DNA of 39,390 nucleotides from an uncultured Victivallis sp. (GCA_944389895.1 CALXOA010000002.1:1-39390); one strand, 5' to 3'; shown: positions 23,890 to 32,332, counted from the stretch's first letter. Notes: generated by a model not told the origin, from the sequence alone. Made by a program: numbers and translations.

Positions 23890-26142
23890 TCAGAACCGCT
23901 TGTGGAAGGTCCGGTTGACCACGTCGAGCTGCTGCTCACGCGTCAGTTTGATGAAGTTCACCGCGTACCCGGAAACCCGGATCGTCAGCTGCGGATATTT
24001 TTCGGGGTGATCCATTGCGTCGAGCAGCATTTCGCGCTGCAGGACGTTGACGTTGAGGTGGTGCCCCCCTTCCGAAAAATAACCGTCGAGCAGCGAAATC
24101 AGATTTTCCCGCTTCTCTCTGGTGCTCCTGCCGAGGGAATCCGGTACGATGCTGAAGGTGTAGCTGATACCGTCTTCCGCGTAGTCATAGGGTAACTTCG
24201 CAACCGATTTGAGCGAGGCGACCGCTCCGTTGACGTCGCGCCCGTGCATCGGATTTGCTCCCGGGGCGAAGGGTTCTCCGGCTTTGCGGCCATCAGGAGT
24301 TGAGGCGGTTTTTTTGCCGTACATCACGTTGCTGGTGATGGTCAGGATCGACATGGTCGGCCGTGACTTGCGGTAGGCGTAATGGCTCGCGAGTTTCTTC
24401 TCGAAACCCTTCACGATCTCGACCGCGATCCGGTCCACCCGGTCGTCATTGTTGCCGAATTTCGGGAAATCCCCTTCGATCTCGAAGTCACAGGCCAGGC
24501 CTGCCGCATTGCGGATCGGCCTGACACGGGCGTATTTGATTGCTGAAAGGCTGTCTGTCAATACCGAAAGTCCCGCGATTCCTCCGGCCATGGTGCGGAC
24601 GATCTCCTCGTCATGGAGCGCCATTTCGATCCGCTCGTAACAGTATTTGTCGTGCATGTAATGGATGATGTTCAGCGTATCGATGTAGAGTTTTGACAGC
24701 CAGTCGGTGATCTCGTCGAAGTTGCGCATCACTTCGTCGTAGTTCAGGTATTCGTCGCCGGCCAGCAGCGGAATCGCCGGGCCGACCTGCAGATTGTCGT
24801 ATTTGACGTCGCGCCCGCCGTTGATCGCATAGAGCAACGCCTTGGCGAGGTTGCAGCGCGCTCCGAAAAACTGCATCTGTTTACCGATCCGCATCGCAGA
24901 AACACAGCAGGCGATACCATAATCGTCCCCGAACTTGACCCGCATCAGATCGTCGTTTTCATACTGAATCGATGACGTGGCGATTGAAATCTCCGCGCAG
25001 AAATTCTTGAAGTTCTCCGGGAGCCGTTCGCTCCAGAGCACGGTCAGGTTCGGTTCGGGCGCAGGACCCAGGTTGACCAGCGTGTGCAGGAAACGGTAAC
25101 TCATCTTCGTGACCATGTGGCGGCCGTCCAGTGACATGCCACCGAGCGACTCGGTGATCCAGGTCGGATCTCCGCTGAAAAGCTCGTCGTAGGCGGGGGT
25201 GCGCAGAAAACGCACGATCCGCAGCTTCATGATGAAATGGTCGACAAGTTCCTGGATTTCACTTTCGGTATAACGGCCGGATTCCAGATCCCGTTCCGCG
25301 TAGCAGTCGAGGAAGGTCGAGATCCGGCCGATGGACATCGCCGCACCGTTCTGTTCCTTGACTGCGGCGAGGTAGGCGAAATAGAGCCACTGAATCGCTT
25401 CGCGGGTGTCCGTGGCGGGGCGGGAGATGTCGAACCCGTATTTCGCGGCCATCTCCTTAAGCTCCTCCAACGCCTTGATCTGTTCGGCGATCTCTTCGCG
25501 CCGGCGGATGTGGTCGGAATCCATTACGTCGATCACCATCTCCTTCTTGGCCCGCTTCTTCTCCGCGAGCAGGAAGTCCACCCCGTAGAGCGGAACCCGG
25601 CGGTAGTCGCCGATGATACGGCCGCGGCCGTAAGCATCCGGCAAGCCGGTCAGGAGACCCGCATGACGGGCAGCGCGAACCCGTTCGGGATAAGCGTCAA
25701 ATACACCCTCATTATGGGTTTTACGGTATTCATGGAACTTCTTTTCGATATCGGGGTTAAGAGTATAGCCGTACTGCTTAAGGCTGGACTGTGCCATCCG
25801 AAGACCGCCGTACAGGTTGACAATCCGTTTGAGCGGTGCATCAGTCTGCAGGCCGACGATCACTTCGTTGTCCTTGTCGATATAACCGGGGGCAAAGTTG
25901 TCAATCCCGGAAATAATATCGGTTTCAACATCAATGATGCCTTTTTTGATCTCCTCGATGATCAGTGCGTTGCACTTTTCCCAGACCTTTGCAGTCTTTT
26001 CGCTCACGCCTGCGAGGAAGGATTCATCTCCTTCATACAGGGTATAGTTTTTCTGAATAAAACTGCGGACATTGACCTCATCCATCCAGACGCCAGGTGC
26101 AAAGCCCTTCCAAGCGGTATTTTTCAGTACATTCTGATCCAT
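23890..26142 (-). CDS. pflB: Pyruvate formate-lyase, probably a hybrid of two pflB genes
   Basis: A 750-residue glycyl radical enzyme converting pyruvate and CoA to acetyl-CoA and formate. Numbered from the ATG at 26142, the catalytic pair is Cys412-Cys413 (IACCVSAM) and the radical Gly725 is in RVSGYAVNF. An ATG 12 bases earlier directly abuts AAAGGA, so 26142, about 11 bases after it, is the better start. The protein is complete and in frame, but its DNA is in two halves. The first ~165 codons have about 42-50% GC in stretches I counted; the rest is about 57-63%. The change falls at the conserved [18 protein letters not shown] segment (25,587-25,650). A pflA lies on each side. See the findings for the two readings. 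Confidence 0.9.
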   Translation of the reverse strand: MDQNVLKNTAWKGFAPGVWMDEVNVRSFIQKNYTLYEGDESFLAGVSEKTAKVWEKCNALIIEEIKKGIIDVETDIISGIDNFAPGYIDKDNEVIVGLQTDAPLKRIVNLYGGLRMAQSSLKQYGYTLNPDIEKKFHEYRKTHNEGVFDAYPERVRAARHAGLLTGLPDAYGRGRIIGDYRRVPLYGVDFLLAEKKRAKKEMVIDVMDSDHIRRREEIAEQIKALEELKEMAAKYGFDISRPATDTREAIQWLYFAYLAAVKEQNGAAMSIGRISTFLDCYAERDLESGRYTESEIQELVDHFIMKLRIVRFLRTPAYDELFSGDPTWITESLGGMSLDGRHMVTKMSYRFLHTLVNLGPAPEPNLTVLWSERLPENFKNFCAEISIATSSIQYENDDLMRVKFGDDYGIACCVSAMRIGKQMQFFGARCNLAKALLYAINGGRDVKYDNLQVGPAIPLLAGDEYLNYDEVMRNFDEITDWLSKLYIDTLNIIHYMHDKYCYERIEMALHDEEIVRTMAGGIAGLSVLTDSLSAIKYARVRPIRNAAGLACDFEIEGDFPKFGNNDDRVDRIAVEIVKGFEKKLASHYAYRKSRPTMSILTITSNVMYGKKTASTPDGRKAGEPFAPGANPMHGRDVNGAVASLKSVAKLPYDYAEDGISYTFSIVPDSLGRSTREKRENLISLLDGYFSEGGHHLNVNVLQREMLLDAMDHPEKYPQLTIRVSGYAVNFIKLTREQQLDVVNRTFHKRF
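25587..25650. other. Probable junction between two genomes inside pflB
   Basis: This stretch encodes the most conserved PFL segment ([16 protein letters not shown]). To its right, codons and spacers are moderate in GC and look clostridial; to its left they are GC-rich and look lentisphaerotal. Identical DNA of 20-30 bases here would let an assembler, or homologous recombination, join two pflB genes without breaking the frame. Confidence 0.6.
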
Positions 26143-26186
26143 CTGTATATCCATCCTTTCAAGGTCACGTCATGAATTATGATTGA

Positions 26187-26912
26187 TTATTCAGCGGCAT
26201 ATTCCGCAAAATATTTTTTCTGCAGACCGGCGCACAGCTGCTGATCCATTGGCGGGGTATCTTCCAGCGTATAGGGCAGCCCGAGCAGCGGATACTTGTG
26301 AGCGCCCAGCCGGTGGTAGGGCAGCAGTTCCACCCGTTCGACCCCGGACAGGCTGTCGATATACTCCCGCAGTCCGGCCAGATGTTGCTCGCTATCGGTC
26401 AACCCGGGAACAACGACATGCCGGATCCACATCGGCACCCGCATCTGCTGCGCCAGCCGGAGAAACCGAAGGGTCTCATCCATCGGCTGTCCGGTCAGTT
26501 TCCGGTACTCTTCCGGAAGGAAATGCTTGACATCATACAGAATCAGCGAGGTATTGGCAAGGATCCGGCGATACTGTTCGTCGTCTGCCCGTCCAACACC
26601 TGCCGTGTCGATGCAGGTATGAATCCCGGCTGCTCTCGAAAGGGCGAGTGCCTCTTCCAGAAAATCCGGCTGCAAAAGTGGCTCGCCGCCGGAAAAGGTA
26701 ACACCGCCGCCGGAACGATAATAGGTCTGAAAACGCCGCAGTTTATTCACCAGCTCTGCCGGAGAAATGCGGGTTCCCGCCCCTTCCTTCCAGGTGTCCG
26801 GGTTGTGGCAGTAGCGGCAGCGGAGCAAACACCCCGAAAGAAAGACTACCGTTCGGATGCCGGGACCATCCACAAGTCCCATTGATTCAATCGAATGAAG
26901 ATATCCGTCCAA
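26187..26912 (-). CDS. pflA: Pyruvate formate-lyase activating enzyme (right-side copy), riboswitch-controlled
   Basis: A 241-residue radical-SAM activase with Cys28, Cys32, Cys35 (SGCLLRCRYCHNPD), GGGVTFSGGEPLLQP, IRHVVVPG and VELLPYHRLG; no ferredoxin insert. It starts with TTG at 26912, preceded by AAAGGGTGA about eight bases away. It is the first gene after the ZTP riboswitch, and pflB follows 44 bases downstream. The activase-first order is less common than pflB-pflA. It would generate the Gly725 radical on the pflB product. Codon use matches the right-hand part of the window. Confidence 0.95.
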   Translation of the reverse strand: MDGYLHSIESMGLVDGPGIRTVVFLSGCLLRCRYCHNPDTWKEGAGTRISPAELVNKLRRFQTYYRSGGGVTFSGGEPLLQPDFLEEALALSRAAGIHTCIDTAGVGRADDEQYRRILANTSLILYDVKHFLPEEYRKLTGQPMDETLRFLRLAQQMRVPMWIRHVVVPGLTDSEQHLAGLREYIDSLSGVERVELLPYHRLGAHKYPLLGLPYTLEDTPPMDQQLCAGLQKKYFAEYAAE

Positions 26913-26993
26913 TTTCGTCTCACCCTTTCTGATAAAGAGAAAGAAAATCTGCCCTGCCTGGCATGCAGGCCGTTATCCCTCATCCGTACGACC

Positions 26994-27040
26994 AAAAAAG
27001 GCCGACCGGGAGGACAGCAGATGCCCAGACGGTCGGCCTT
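26994..27040 (-). terminator. Intrinsic terminator of the ZTP riboswitch expression platform
   Basis: On the minus strand AAGGCCGACC (27040-27031) pairs perfectly with GGTCGGCCTT (27007-26998), then six U follow (26999-26994). The first two bases of the pseudoknot strand CCGTC (27032-27028) lie inside the 5' arm, so aptamer folding and termination exclude each other. Confidence 0.88.
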
Positions 27041-27092
27041 GACGATCATACTCCCCGTGGTTTAACTCTCCACTTCCGCCAGTCATATGATC
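27022..27092 (-). ncRNA. ZTP (ZMP/ZTP, pfl motif) riboswitch aptamer
   Basis: Read on the minus strand, the element has the ZTP hallmarks in order. The P1 stem is GATCATA (27092-27086) with TATGATC (27050-27044). The conserved GACTGGCGG follows inside P1, then the P2 stem GTGG...CCAC. A linker leads to CCGACCGTCTGGGCA, the signature 3' domain whose CCGTC pairs as a pseudoknot with GGCGG. It closely resembles known ZTP riboswitches, which sense ZMP/ZTP, the AICAR intermediates that build up when 10-formyl-THF is scarce. Ligand binding should block the downstream terminator and turn on pflA-pflB, raising formate for one-carbon supply. The class was first named the pfl motif. Confidence 0.92.
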
Positions 27093-27102
27093 CAGTACCT
27101 AA

Positions 27103-27131
27103 AGGATATCATGAATTTGCATACCTGTCAA
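27103..27131 (-). promoter_or_regulatory. Sigma-A-type promoter for riboswitch-pflA-pflB
   Basis: TTGACA (27131-27126), a 17-base spacer and TATCCT (27108-27103) on the minus strand. Transcription would start near 27096, just before the aptamer P1 stem. Confidence 0.8.
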
Positions 27132-27177
27132 GCCGATAAAAGCCATCATTTTTCGGCAAATCAGCACTGCATTTTTG

Positions 27178-27204
27178 TATATCCTATTGAATTGATAGGA
27201 TATA
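27178..27204. promoter_or_regulatory. Perfect 10-bp inverted repeat between divergent promoters
   Basis: TATATCCTAT (27178-27187), a 7-base spacer, and ATAGGATATA (27195-27204). It lies between the pfl promoter (minus) and the promoter at 27240 (plus), 47 bases upstream of the former and 36 of the latter. This fits an operator for a dimeric regulator. It does not match the FNR or Rex consensus that I know. Confidence 0.5.
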
Positions 27205-27239
27205 ATTTTCCAACATTTGAAAAATTTACCAAAATTCTA

Positions 27240-27268
27240 TTGTAAAAACATCTGCTTCATGTTATGAT
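27240..27268 (+). promoter_or_regulatory. Promoter for DUF4870-like gene
   Basis: TTGTAA (27240-27245), 17-base spacer, TATGAT (27263-27268), about 50 bases before the start codon. Confidence 0.6.
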
Positions 27269-27318
27269 AAAATAAAATTCAGATCCCCGTAATCTTTAAC
27301 TGGAAAGGAATGGACAAT

Positions 27319-27615
27319 ATGGCTTCACAAAACAGACAACTTTATTCAGTTTTGGCCTATATCTGGATCTTATGGCTGGTCGGACTGGTTTCCGGCACCA
27401 AAGACCCGGTCGTCAAACGCCATGTCAATCAGGGACTCAACCTGTTTATCCTCTGGACACTCGCCAGCTTTCTGGCTCTGTTCCCGATCCTGGACATCAT
27501 CGGCGGGATTTTATACATCCTTTGCCTGATACTGATGATCATGGGCATTCTGAGCGCGGTCAGACAGGACGACCGTCCTCTGCCGATTCTGAGCATCATC
27601 ACACTGATTCGGTAA
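27319..27615 (+). CDS. Small membrane protein, DUF4870/Tic20-like
   Basis: A 98-residue protein with three hydrophobic segments: YSVLAYIWILWLVGLVSG, LFILWTLASFLALFPILDII and GGILYILCLILMIMGILSAV. Between them lies the KDPVVKRHVNQGLNLFI element typical of DUF4870-like proteins (charged KxxxxHxxQGL.L). The role is unknown. AAAGGA abuts an in-frame ATG at 27310, so the next ATG at 27319, nine bases after it, is the likely start. It has its own promoter and a strong terminator, so it is monocistronic. Confidence 0.75.
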   Translation: MASQNRQLYSVLAYIWILWLVGLVSGTKDPVVKRHVNQGLNLFILWTLASFLALFPILDIIGGILYILCLILMIMGILSAVRQDDRPLPILSIITLIR

Positions 27616-27627
27616 TCACACAAAAAA

Positions 27628-27657
27628 CCGGCTGCCCGTAAAGGCGGCCGGCTTTTT
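27628..27657. terminator. Bidirectional intrinsic terminator
   Basis: CCGGCTGCC (27628-27636) pairs with GGCGGCCGG (27643-27651) with one G-U pair, followed by CTTTTT on the plus strand and preceded by A6 (U6 on the minus strand). It ends both the DUF4870-like gene and the convergent operon ending at 27661. Confidence 0.85.
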
Positions 27658-27660
27658 GTA

Positions 27661-27837
27661 TCAGATCATGCCGCAGTCGTCATAATCTTTCCATTTTTCA
27701 CGGTAAGCGCGCTCACTGGTATAGCGATAGACCAGATAGGCTGCCGCGCTGAGCAGCGTCATAATCCCCAGGACCAACGTCACAAAAGAACGGGTCTCCA
27801 TCTTTTCACGCATATCATAACGATCAAACAAATTCAC
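27661..27837 (-). CDS. Small single-pass membrane protein, unrecognised
   Basis: A 58-residue protein. The frame is longer, but AAAGGGTG nine bases before a GTG at 27837 gives the start, and the product begins MNLFDRYDMREKMETRSF. One hydrophobic helix follows (VTLVLGIMTLLSAAAYLVY), then a charged tail ending KDYDDCGMI. Many Clostridia encode short proteins of this type; I cannot assign a function. It is the last gene of the nucleotidyltransferase-TtcA operon, 50 bases after TtcA. Confidence 0.6.
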   Translation of the reverse strand: MNLFDRYDMREKMETRSFVTLVLGIMTLLSAAAYLVYRYTSERAYREKWKDYDDCGMI

Positions 27838-27887
27838 AACTGTACACCCTTTCACATTTGTTCTGTTGAATAAACCGCATGCGTCCG

Positions 27888-28661
27888 TTACTCTTCTGTT
27901 TCCGGCGCAGGCTGTTTTGATTTGCGATGAGAGACATCGGCTGCCGGATATCCCCATCCATCCAGCCCGCTCCGGCGCAGTGCACCGAACAGCCGGTATT
28001 TAAAGCCATTGCTTTCCCGTTCCTTCTGTGCGAGAAAATTTTTGATATCCTCACGGGAAGTATGTCCGTCGGCAGGACAACGGCTTTTAACAATCGGAAG
28101 TTCATTCCGTACCGCAGCCCGGCGGATATCCGCCTCCGGTGCAAACACCAGCGGACGGATCATCCAGAGCTCTTTTCTGGAGAGCCAGGTCTTGGGGGCA
28201 AAACACCCGAGCCTGCCTTCATTGAACAGATTCATCACAAAGGTCTCGACCACATCGTCATAATGGTGCCCAAGTGCCAGCTTGTTGCACCCAAAGCGTT
28301 TGGCCGCATCATGCAGTGCCCCTCTCCGCATCCTGGCACACAGGCTGCATGGATTGGGTTCCTTACGCACGTCAAAGACGATCTGGCCAATTTCGGTCGG
28401 GAGAATATGATACTCGATTCCAAGCTCCTGACACAGTTTTTCCACTGCCTCATAATTTCCCGGAACCCCGCCAAACTGAGGGTCGAGCGTAATGCCGACA
28501 ATCGAAAAATCAATTCCGATGAATTTTTGCAGCCGGGCCAGTCCGACCAGCAGTACAACCGAGTCCTTACCGCCCGACACACCGACGGCGATCCGGTCCC
28601 CATCTGAGATCAGATCAAATTCCTGAATCGCCTTGCGCATATATCCAAGTATTCGCTGCAC
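27888..28661 (-). CDS. TtcA-family tRNA 2-thiocytidine-type PP-loop enzyme
   Basis: A 257-residue PP-loop ATPase. The start is the GTG at 28661, with GGAG nine bases before it inside the preceding gene. The ATP-binding SGGKDS is at residues 29-34. A CSLC motif (PNPCSLCARMRRGAL) and a later Cys in KSRCPADGHT supply the Fe-S/thiolation cysteines of the TtcA group. LALGHHYDDVVETFVMNLF is the other family signature. E. coli TtcA adds sulfur to C32 of some tRNAs; in Clostridia several paralogues exist, so the exact target is uncertain. The region upstream of the GTG is antisense-like and not coding. The gene begins four bases after the nucleotidyltransferase stop. Confidence 0.85.
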   Translation of the reverse strand: MQRILGYMRKAIQEFDLISDGDRIAVGVSGGKDSVVLLVGLARLQKFIGIDFSIVGITLDPQFGGVPGNYEAVEKLCQELGIEYHILPTEIGQIVFDVRKEPNPCSLCARMRRGALHDAAKRFGCNKLALGHHYDDVVETFVMNLFNEGRLGCFAPKTWLSRKELWMIRPLVFAPEADIRRAAVRNELPIVKSRCPADGHTSREDIKNFLAQKERESNGFKYRLFGALRRSGLDGWGYPAADVSHRKSKQPAPETEE

Positions 28662-28665
28662 CGAT

Positions 28666-29571
28666 TCACGCTCCAAACAAAGGATTGGGATAAACGCCGG
28701 CATTATGCAGCGCTGCAAAGGCATCGACGACCGTCTGTTTATCTTCCGCGTATGTAACGCCAAACCATTTATCGTGGGTTTCAAGCACTTTGACCTTTGC
28801 TTCTCCACTCTGAATCATACCGTCGATCACGGTCGGCAGCAGATATTCGCTCTTGATGTCGCCTTCCTTACGGCTGCCGAGAAATTCGACAAATCCCTTT
28901 TCCAGCCGTTCAAAGAATTCAGGCGTCAATCCCCAAAGGTTCATCGAAACATGGCTGTTTACATCAATCGGGACCAGTTTCCCGTCTTCTTCGACAGCGG
29001 CACCGTCCGCAGTTTTAACGATTCCATGGGTTTCGTTGACACCGGTCAGGTTACCGTTTTCATCCACCTTACAGACGCCGCGAGTTACCGCGCCGTTGTC
29101 CGAAAGAGTATTACCCAGAATAAAGCCTGCCATGCAGTAACGCCCCTTCTGGTCTCCTGTCTCCGCCAGATAGTCATGCATCAGTTTAAATGCTTCCTTA
29201 CCATAATAATCGTCTGCATTGATGATGGCAAACGGGCCTTTTACAATATTCCGGCAGCAGAGAATCGCCTGGCCGGTTCCCCAAGGTTTGGTTCTTCCCT
29301 CCGGGCAGGTAAAACCTTCCGGCAGATCGTCCAATTCCTGAAAAGCGTAAGCAGTCGGGCAGATCTTTGCGATCCGGTCACCGACAATCTCATGAAATGT
29401 TTTTTCAAGGTCTTTGCGGGTAACAAAGACAACCCGGTCAAATCCAGCTTCCAGCGCGTCATGCACCGAATACTCCAGAATCACCTCTCCAGACGGACCA
29501 ACAGGCGTCAGCTGTTTAATACCAGCGCCGAAGCGGGAACCGATGCCCGCTGCCATAATAACAAGATCCAT
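28666..29571 (-). CDS. Sugar-phosphate nucleotidyltransferase family protein
   Basis: A 301-residue NTP-transferase. The nucleotide-binding signature is MAAGIGSRFGAGIKQL, near residues 6-21. The metal-binding Asp lies in NADDYYG (around 117-123), and KPWGTGQAIL holds the sugar-phosphate loop. It is related to UTP-glucose-1-phosphate and other sugar-1-phosphate uridylyl/thymidylyltransferases, but its lack of classical GalU spacing leaves the sugar undefined. It may supply an activated sugar for cell-surface glycans or glycolipids. It is the first gene of the operon, with a strong promoter at 29656-29684, followed immediately by the TtcA-type gene. Confidence 0.82.
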   Translation of the reverse strand: MDLVIMAAGIGSRFGAGIKQLTPVGPSGEVILEYSVHDALEAGFDRVVFVTRKDLEKTFHEIVGDRIAKICPTAYAFQELDDLPEGFTCPEGRTKPWGTGQAILCCRNIVKGPFAIINADDYYGKEAFKLMHDYLAETGDQKGRYCMAGFILGNTLSDNGAVTRGVCKVDENGNLTGVNETHGIVKTADGAAVEEDGKLVPIDVNSHVSMNLWGLTPEFFERLEKGFVEFLGSRKEGDIKSEYLLPTVIDGMIQSGEAKVKVLETHDKWFGVTYAEDKQTVVDAFAALHNAGVYPNPLFGA

Positions 29572-29655
29572 AGGATACCTTCTTTCTCATAATGATACAA
29601 TTATTTAACCGCCGCATACAAAACGGCGTTTATTTTGAAATCAAATATTTAATTT

Positions 29656-29684
29656 ATTGTACCCTCTTTTGTCCCAAAAGTCAA
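29656..29684 (-). promoter_or_regulatory. Promoter overlapped by an 8-bp inverted repeat
   Basis: TTGACT (29684-29679), 17-base spacer, TACAAT (29661-29656), upstream of the nucleotidyltransferase. The inverted repeat TTTGTCCC (about 29668-29675) and GGGACAAA (29686-29693) spans the -35 element and is a candidate repressor site. Confidence 0.7.
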
Positions 29685-29696
29685 TGGGACAAACCG

Positions 29697-30950
29697 TTAC
29701 ACCAACGATCGGACAGCCTGCTCGGCAGCCAGCTGACCGGAAGACCACGCCCACTGTAAATTATACCCGCCGCAATCGCCGTCAATGTCATACAGCTCGC
29801 CGGTCACATAGATTCCCTTCACCAGCCTGGACTCCATCGTATACGGGTCAAACTGGCTGGTGTCGGCACCGCCAATCGTAACCTGCGCATTTTTCATCCC
29901 GTTGGTGCCAATAATCTGAACCGGAAAGCATTTGAGCAGCCGGGCAACCGACGCAATCTCCTGACCGTCCAGGCTGCCGGACAATCTGGACAACGGAGCT
30001 GCCCCTGCCATCTTCAGAATACACTGCCCCAGTCGTTTGGGAACAAATCCGGTGAAGTAATCTTCCAGCCGCTTATCCGGCCGGCTATTCGCGCGGCGGT
30101 GCAGCACCCCAACCAGCACCCTTTCATCAAACTCCGGCAGAAAATCCACTTCCACAACCGGACGCCGTCCCCTGTCCAGCAGCCGGGAAGCGGTCGCCGA
30201 CAGCTGCATGACCGGAGGCCCTGAAACGCCGTAATCGGTAAACAGCAGTTCGCCGCTCTCTGTCCGGCAGACCTTTTTTCCGTCCCGAAGGGTCAATACC
30301 ACCTCAAATTTACTGCCGGATAGTCCCTTCAGCCCGGCCATATCCGCTTTCAACTGTACGATACCCGGAAGGCGGGGGGTTATTTTATGCCCAAGTCCTT
30401 CCAGCAGCCGGTATCCGCCGCTGCATCCGCCCAAACCCGCGGACGCTTCTCCGCCGCAGGCGATAATCACCCGTTGGACGGCATATTCGCACTTTTGATC
30501 GCCCGACTGAACAGCCAGCCGGAAAGACCCGTCCTTCAGCCGGCGGATATTTTGCACTTCGCTGTCGGTGCGTACCTCGACCCCCAGCCTTTCCAGCTCC
30601 AGCCGCAGGACATCCAGTACCGCTGCCGCCTGCAAACTGTAAGGGTACAGTTTTCCGTCCTCCTGCTCCACCACCGGCAGGCCCATCTCTTCAAACAGCC
30701 GCAGTGTCTGATCGACAGGAAACTGATGCAGTGCCGGACGGACAAAATCCGGTGCCCCGCCATGATAGCCTTTATACTGGGCATTTCGATTCGAGATATT
30801 GCAGCGGCCGTTTCCGGTCGCCAGCAGCTTGCGTCCAATCCGTCCGCCCCGTTCCAGCAGCAGCACAGAATCACAGTCTGACCCGGCCGCAACAGCGGCC
30901 ATCATACCCGACGCGCCGCCGCCGACAATCGCCAGTGCATATTGTTTCAC
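29697..30950 (-). CDS. HI0933/BaiN-like NAD(P)/FAD-dependent oxidoreductase
   Basis: A 417-residue flavoprotein. The FAD-binding dinucleotide fold is at the N-terminus (LAIVGGGASGMMAAVAAG). LATGNGRCNISN is the family's second signature, and near the C-terminus ATIGGADTSQFDPYTMES..GIYVTGELYDIDGDCGGYNLQWAWSSG-type motifs (here VTIGGADTSQFDP, GELYDIDGDCGGYNLQWA) close the FAD site. Clostridial relatives are often annotated as aminoacetone oxidase family or BaiN; the substrate is unverified. It starts with GTG at 30950, overlapping the glycosyltransferase stop by 4 bases (GTGA), so it is translationally coupled. Confidence 0.87.
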   Translation of the reverse strand: MKQYALAIVGGGASGMMAAVAAGSDCDSVLLLERGGRIGRKLLATGNGRCNISNRNAQYKGYHGGAPDFVRPALHQFPVDQTLRLFEEMGLPVVEQEDGKLYPYSLQAAAVLDVLRLELERLGVEVRTDSEVQNIRRLKDGSFRLAVQSGDQKCEYAVQRVIIACGGEASAGLGGCSGGYRLLEGLGHKITPRLPGIVQLKADMAGLKGLSGSKFEVVLTLRDGKKVCRTESGELLFTDYGVSGPPVMQLSATASRLLDRGRRPVVEVDFLPEFDERVLVGVLHRRANSRPDKRLEDYFTGFVPKRLGQCILKMAGAAPLSRLSGSLDGQEIASVARLLKCFPVQIIGTNGMKNAQVTIGGADTSQFDPYTMESRLVKGIYVTGELYDIDGDCGGYNLQWAWSSGQLAAEQAVRSLV

Positions 30951-32332
30951 GATTTCGACTCCTTCCCGGATGATTTGGGTGGTTTGTTTTCCTCCTGCCG
31001 GACAATGACAACCGATTTGGATTTGAACGGCTTACTGCGCAGGGATGGGAGCTTGCCTTCAATCAGCTGACGCCCGAAACGATAGTATTTTCGGGCATAC
31101 TCGTTTCTGCGCTGCTCAAATACCGCCCTGAGTTCCCGCATCTCCTGTTCAAGTGCGCTGCTCCGGCGTTCGCGGGTATACCGCTGGATCACATACCGGT
31201 AACGTTCGCAGGCACGTGCAACCGCGTCATCCCAGGAAAGATAGATCTCCTGACAGGCATTTTTGCCGATCTCTTTCAGCTTTTGCCGGTCGGCAGAGGC
31301 CGCGAGGATTGCTTTTGCCATTGAATCGCCATTTTCTTCAATTAACAGCCCGTTGCGCCCGTCGGTAATTCCCTCAGCCGCACAACTTCCCCTGACCAGT
31401 ACCGCCGGACAGGAGCAGGCCGCCGCTTCCCGAACGACAATCCCGTTGGTGTCATAGGTCGACGGAAATAAAAACAGCTCGGCCAGTGAAAAATAGCTGC
31501 GCAGTTTTTCCCGGTCCTGAATCGCACCGGTAAAGATACAGTCATCCGCGATGCCCACCTCCTGGCAGTAGCTTTCAATCTCAGCACGATCGGCGCCGTC
31601 GCCTACAAAAAACATCTTAAACTGCACACCCTGTTTTTTAGCGCGCGCCAGTCCGTCAATCGAAATCCGCACACCCTTATACCACATCATCCGGCCAACA
31701 AACAAAAATACCGTCTGTTCGGGACGGATACCATATTGCTGCCGCATCTGCTGCAATACTGCATCGTCGGTACGGCCCCGCGCAAAATCGACGCCATTTT
31801 CCATTACAATATAGTCGCCCTCATAACCGAGACTTCTGAGGTTTTCACCGGCTCCCTTGCTGACTACCCATACTTCATCGCAGGCGTTGATATTGTTCAG
31901 CAACAGTTTGAGCGATGCGTTGCGCACAGGATTGAGGGCGACCCGCTTTTCGATATCCACATCAAATTTGGTATGGTAGGTAAAAACAATCGGCGCACCG
32001 GTATTGTACCGCAAAATCCTTGCCACGATCGTCGAAATAAACGGGCAATGGGTATGTATAATATCAATCTTCTGCCGGGCAAGAAAGGTCTGCATCCGCA
32101 GATCAAACGGGATTCCGCCCCGATATCCCAGCCGTTTGGTCATTGCCGCGCTCGCGTACCGCACAACCTTAAAGGGATAATCGTCCTTGACATGCGGATA
32201 CCACGGTGTCGCAACAATCGCACGGCCATGATTTTTCTGGATACTGCGGGCATAGTTGAGTGTCGCATTCGCCACCCCGTCAATTGTCGGCGGGAACGAA
32301 TCATTCAGCAGACATACAGTCAGTTTATCCAT
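30947..32332 (-). CDS. Family 4-type glycosyltransferase
   Basis: A 460-residue GT-B enzyme. The frame extends further, but MDKLTVCLLNDSFPPTIDGV after GGGGAA is the normal N-terminus (start 32332). The N-terminal domain has the GT4 acceptor segment DIIHTHCPF..; the C-terminal domain has VLFVGRM-type (FLFVGRMMWYKG) and the nucleotide-sugar EX7E region around NGIVVREAAACSCPAVL. It ends in a basic tail (KSKPFKSKSV...). Similar proteins in Gram-positive bacteria make mono- or diglucosyl-diacylglycerol or capsule sugars; glycolipid synthesis is plausible but inferred. It is co-transcribed with the flavoprotein gene. Confidence 0.82.
   Translation of the reverse strand: MDKLTVCLLNDSFPPTIDGVANATLNYARSIQKNHGRAIVATPWYPHVKDDYPFKVVRYASAAMTKRLGYRGGIPFDLRMQTFLARQKIDIIHTHCPFISTIVARILRYNTGAPIVFTYHTKFDVDIEKRVALNPVRNASLKLLLNNINACDEVWVVSKGAGENLRSLGYEGDYIVMENGVDFARGRTDDAVLQQMRQQYGIRPEQTVFLFVGRMMWYKGVRISIDGLARAKKQGVQFKMFFVGDGADRAEIESYCQEVGIADDCIFTGAIQDREKLRSYFSLAELFLFPSTYDTNGIVVREAAACSCPAVLVRGSCAAEGITDGRNGLLIEENGDSMAKAILAASADRQKLKEIGKNACQEIYLSWDDAVARACERYRYVIQRYTRERRSSALEQEMRELRAVFEQRRNEYARKYYRFGRQLIEGKLPSLRSKPFKSKSVVIVRQEENKPPKSSGKESKS

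Noticed and set aside
23890..26912. A natural system with one PFL and two activases
   Set aside because: The composition change within pflB and the differing neighbourhoods make a join of two genomes more economical, though it is kept as an alternative.
26846..27049. Small minus-strand frame in the pfl leader
   Set aside because: It overlies the riboswitch 3' domain and terminator, whose RNA structure explains the sequence better.
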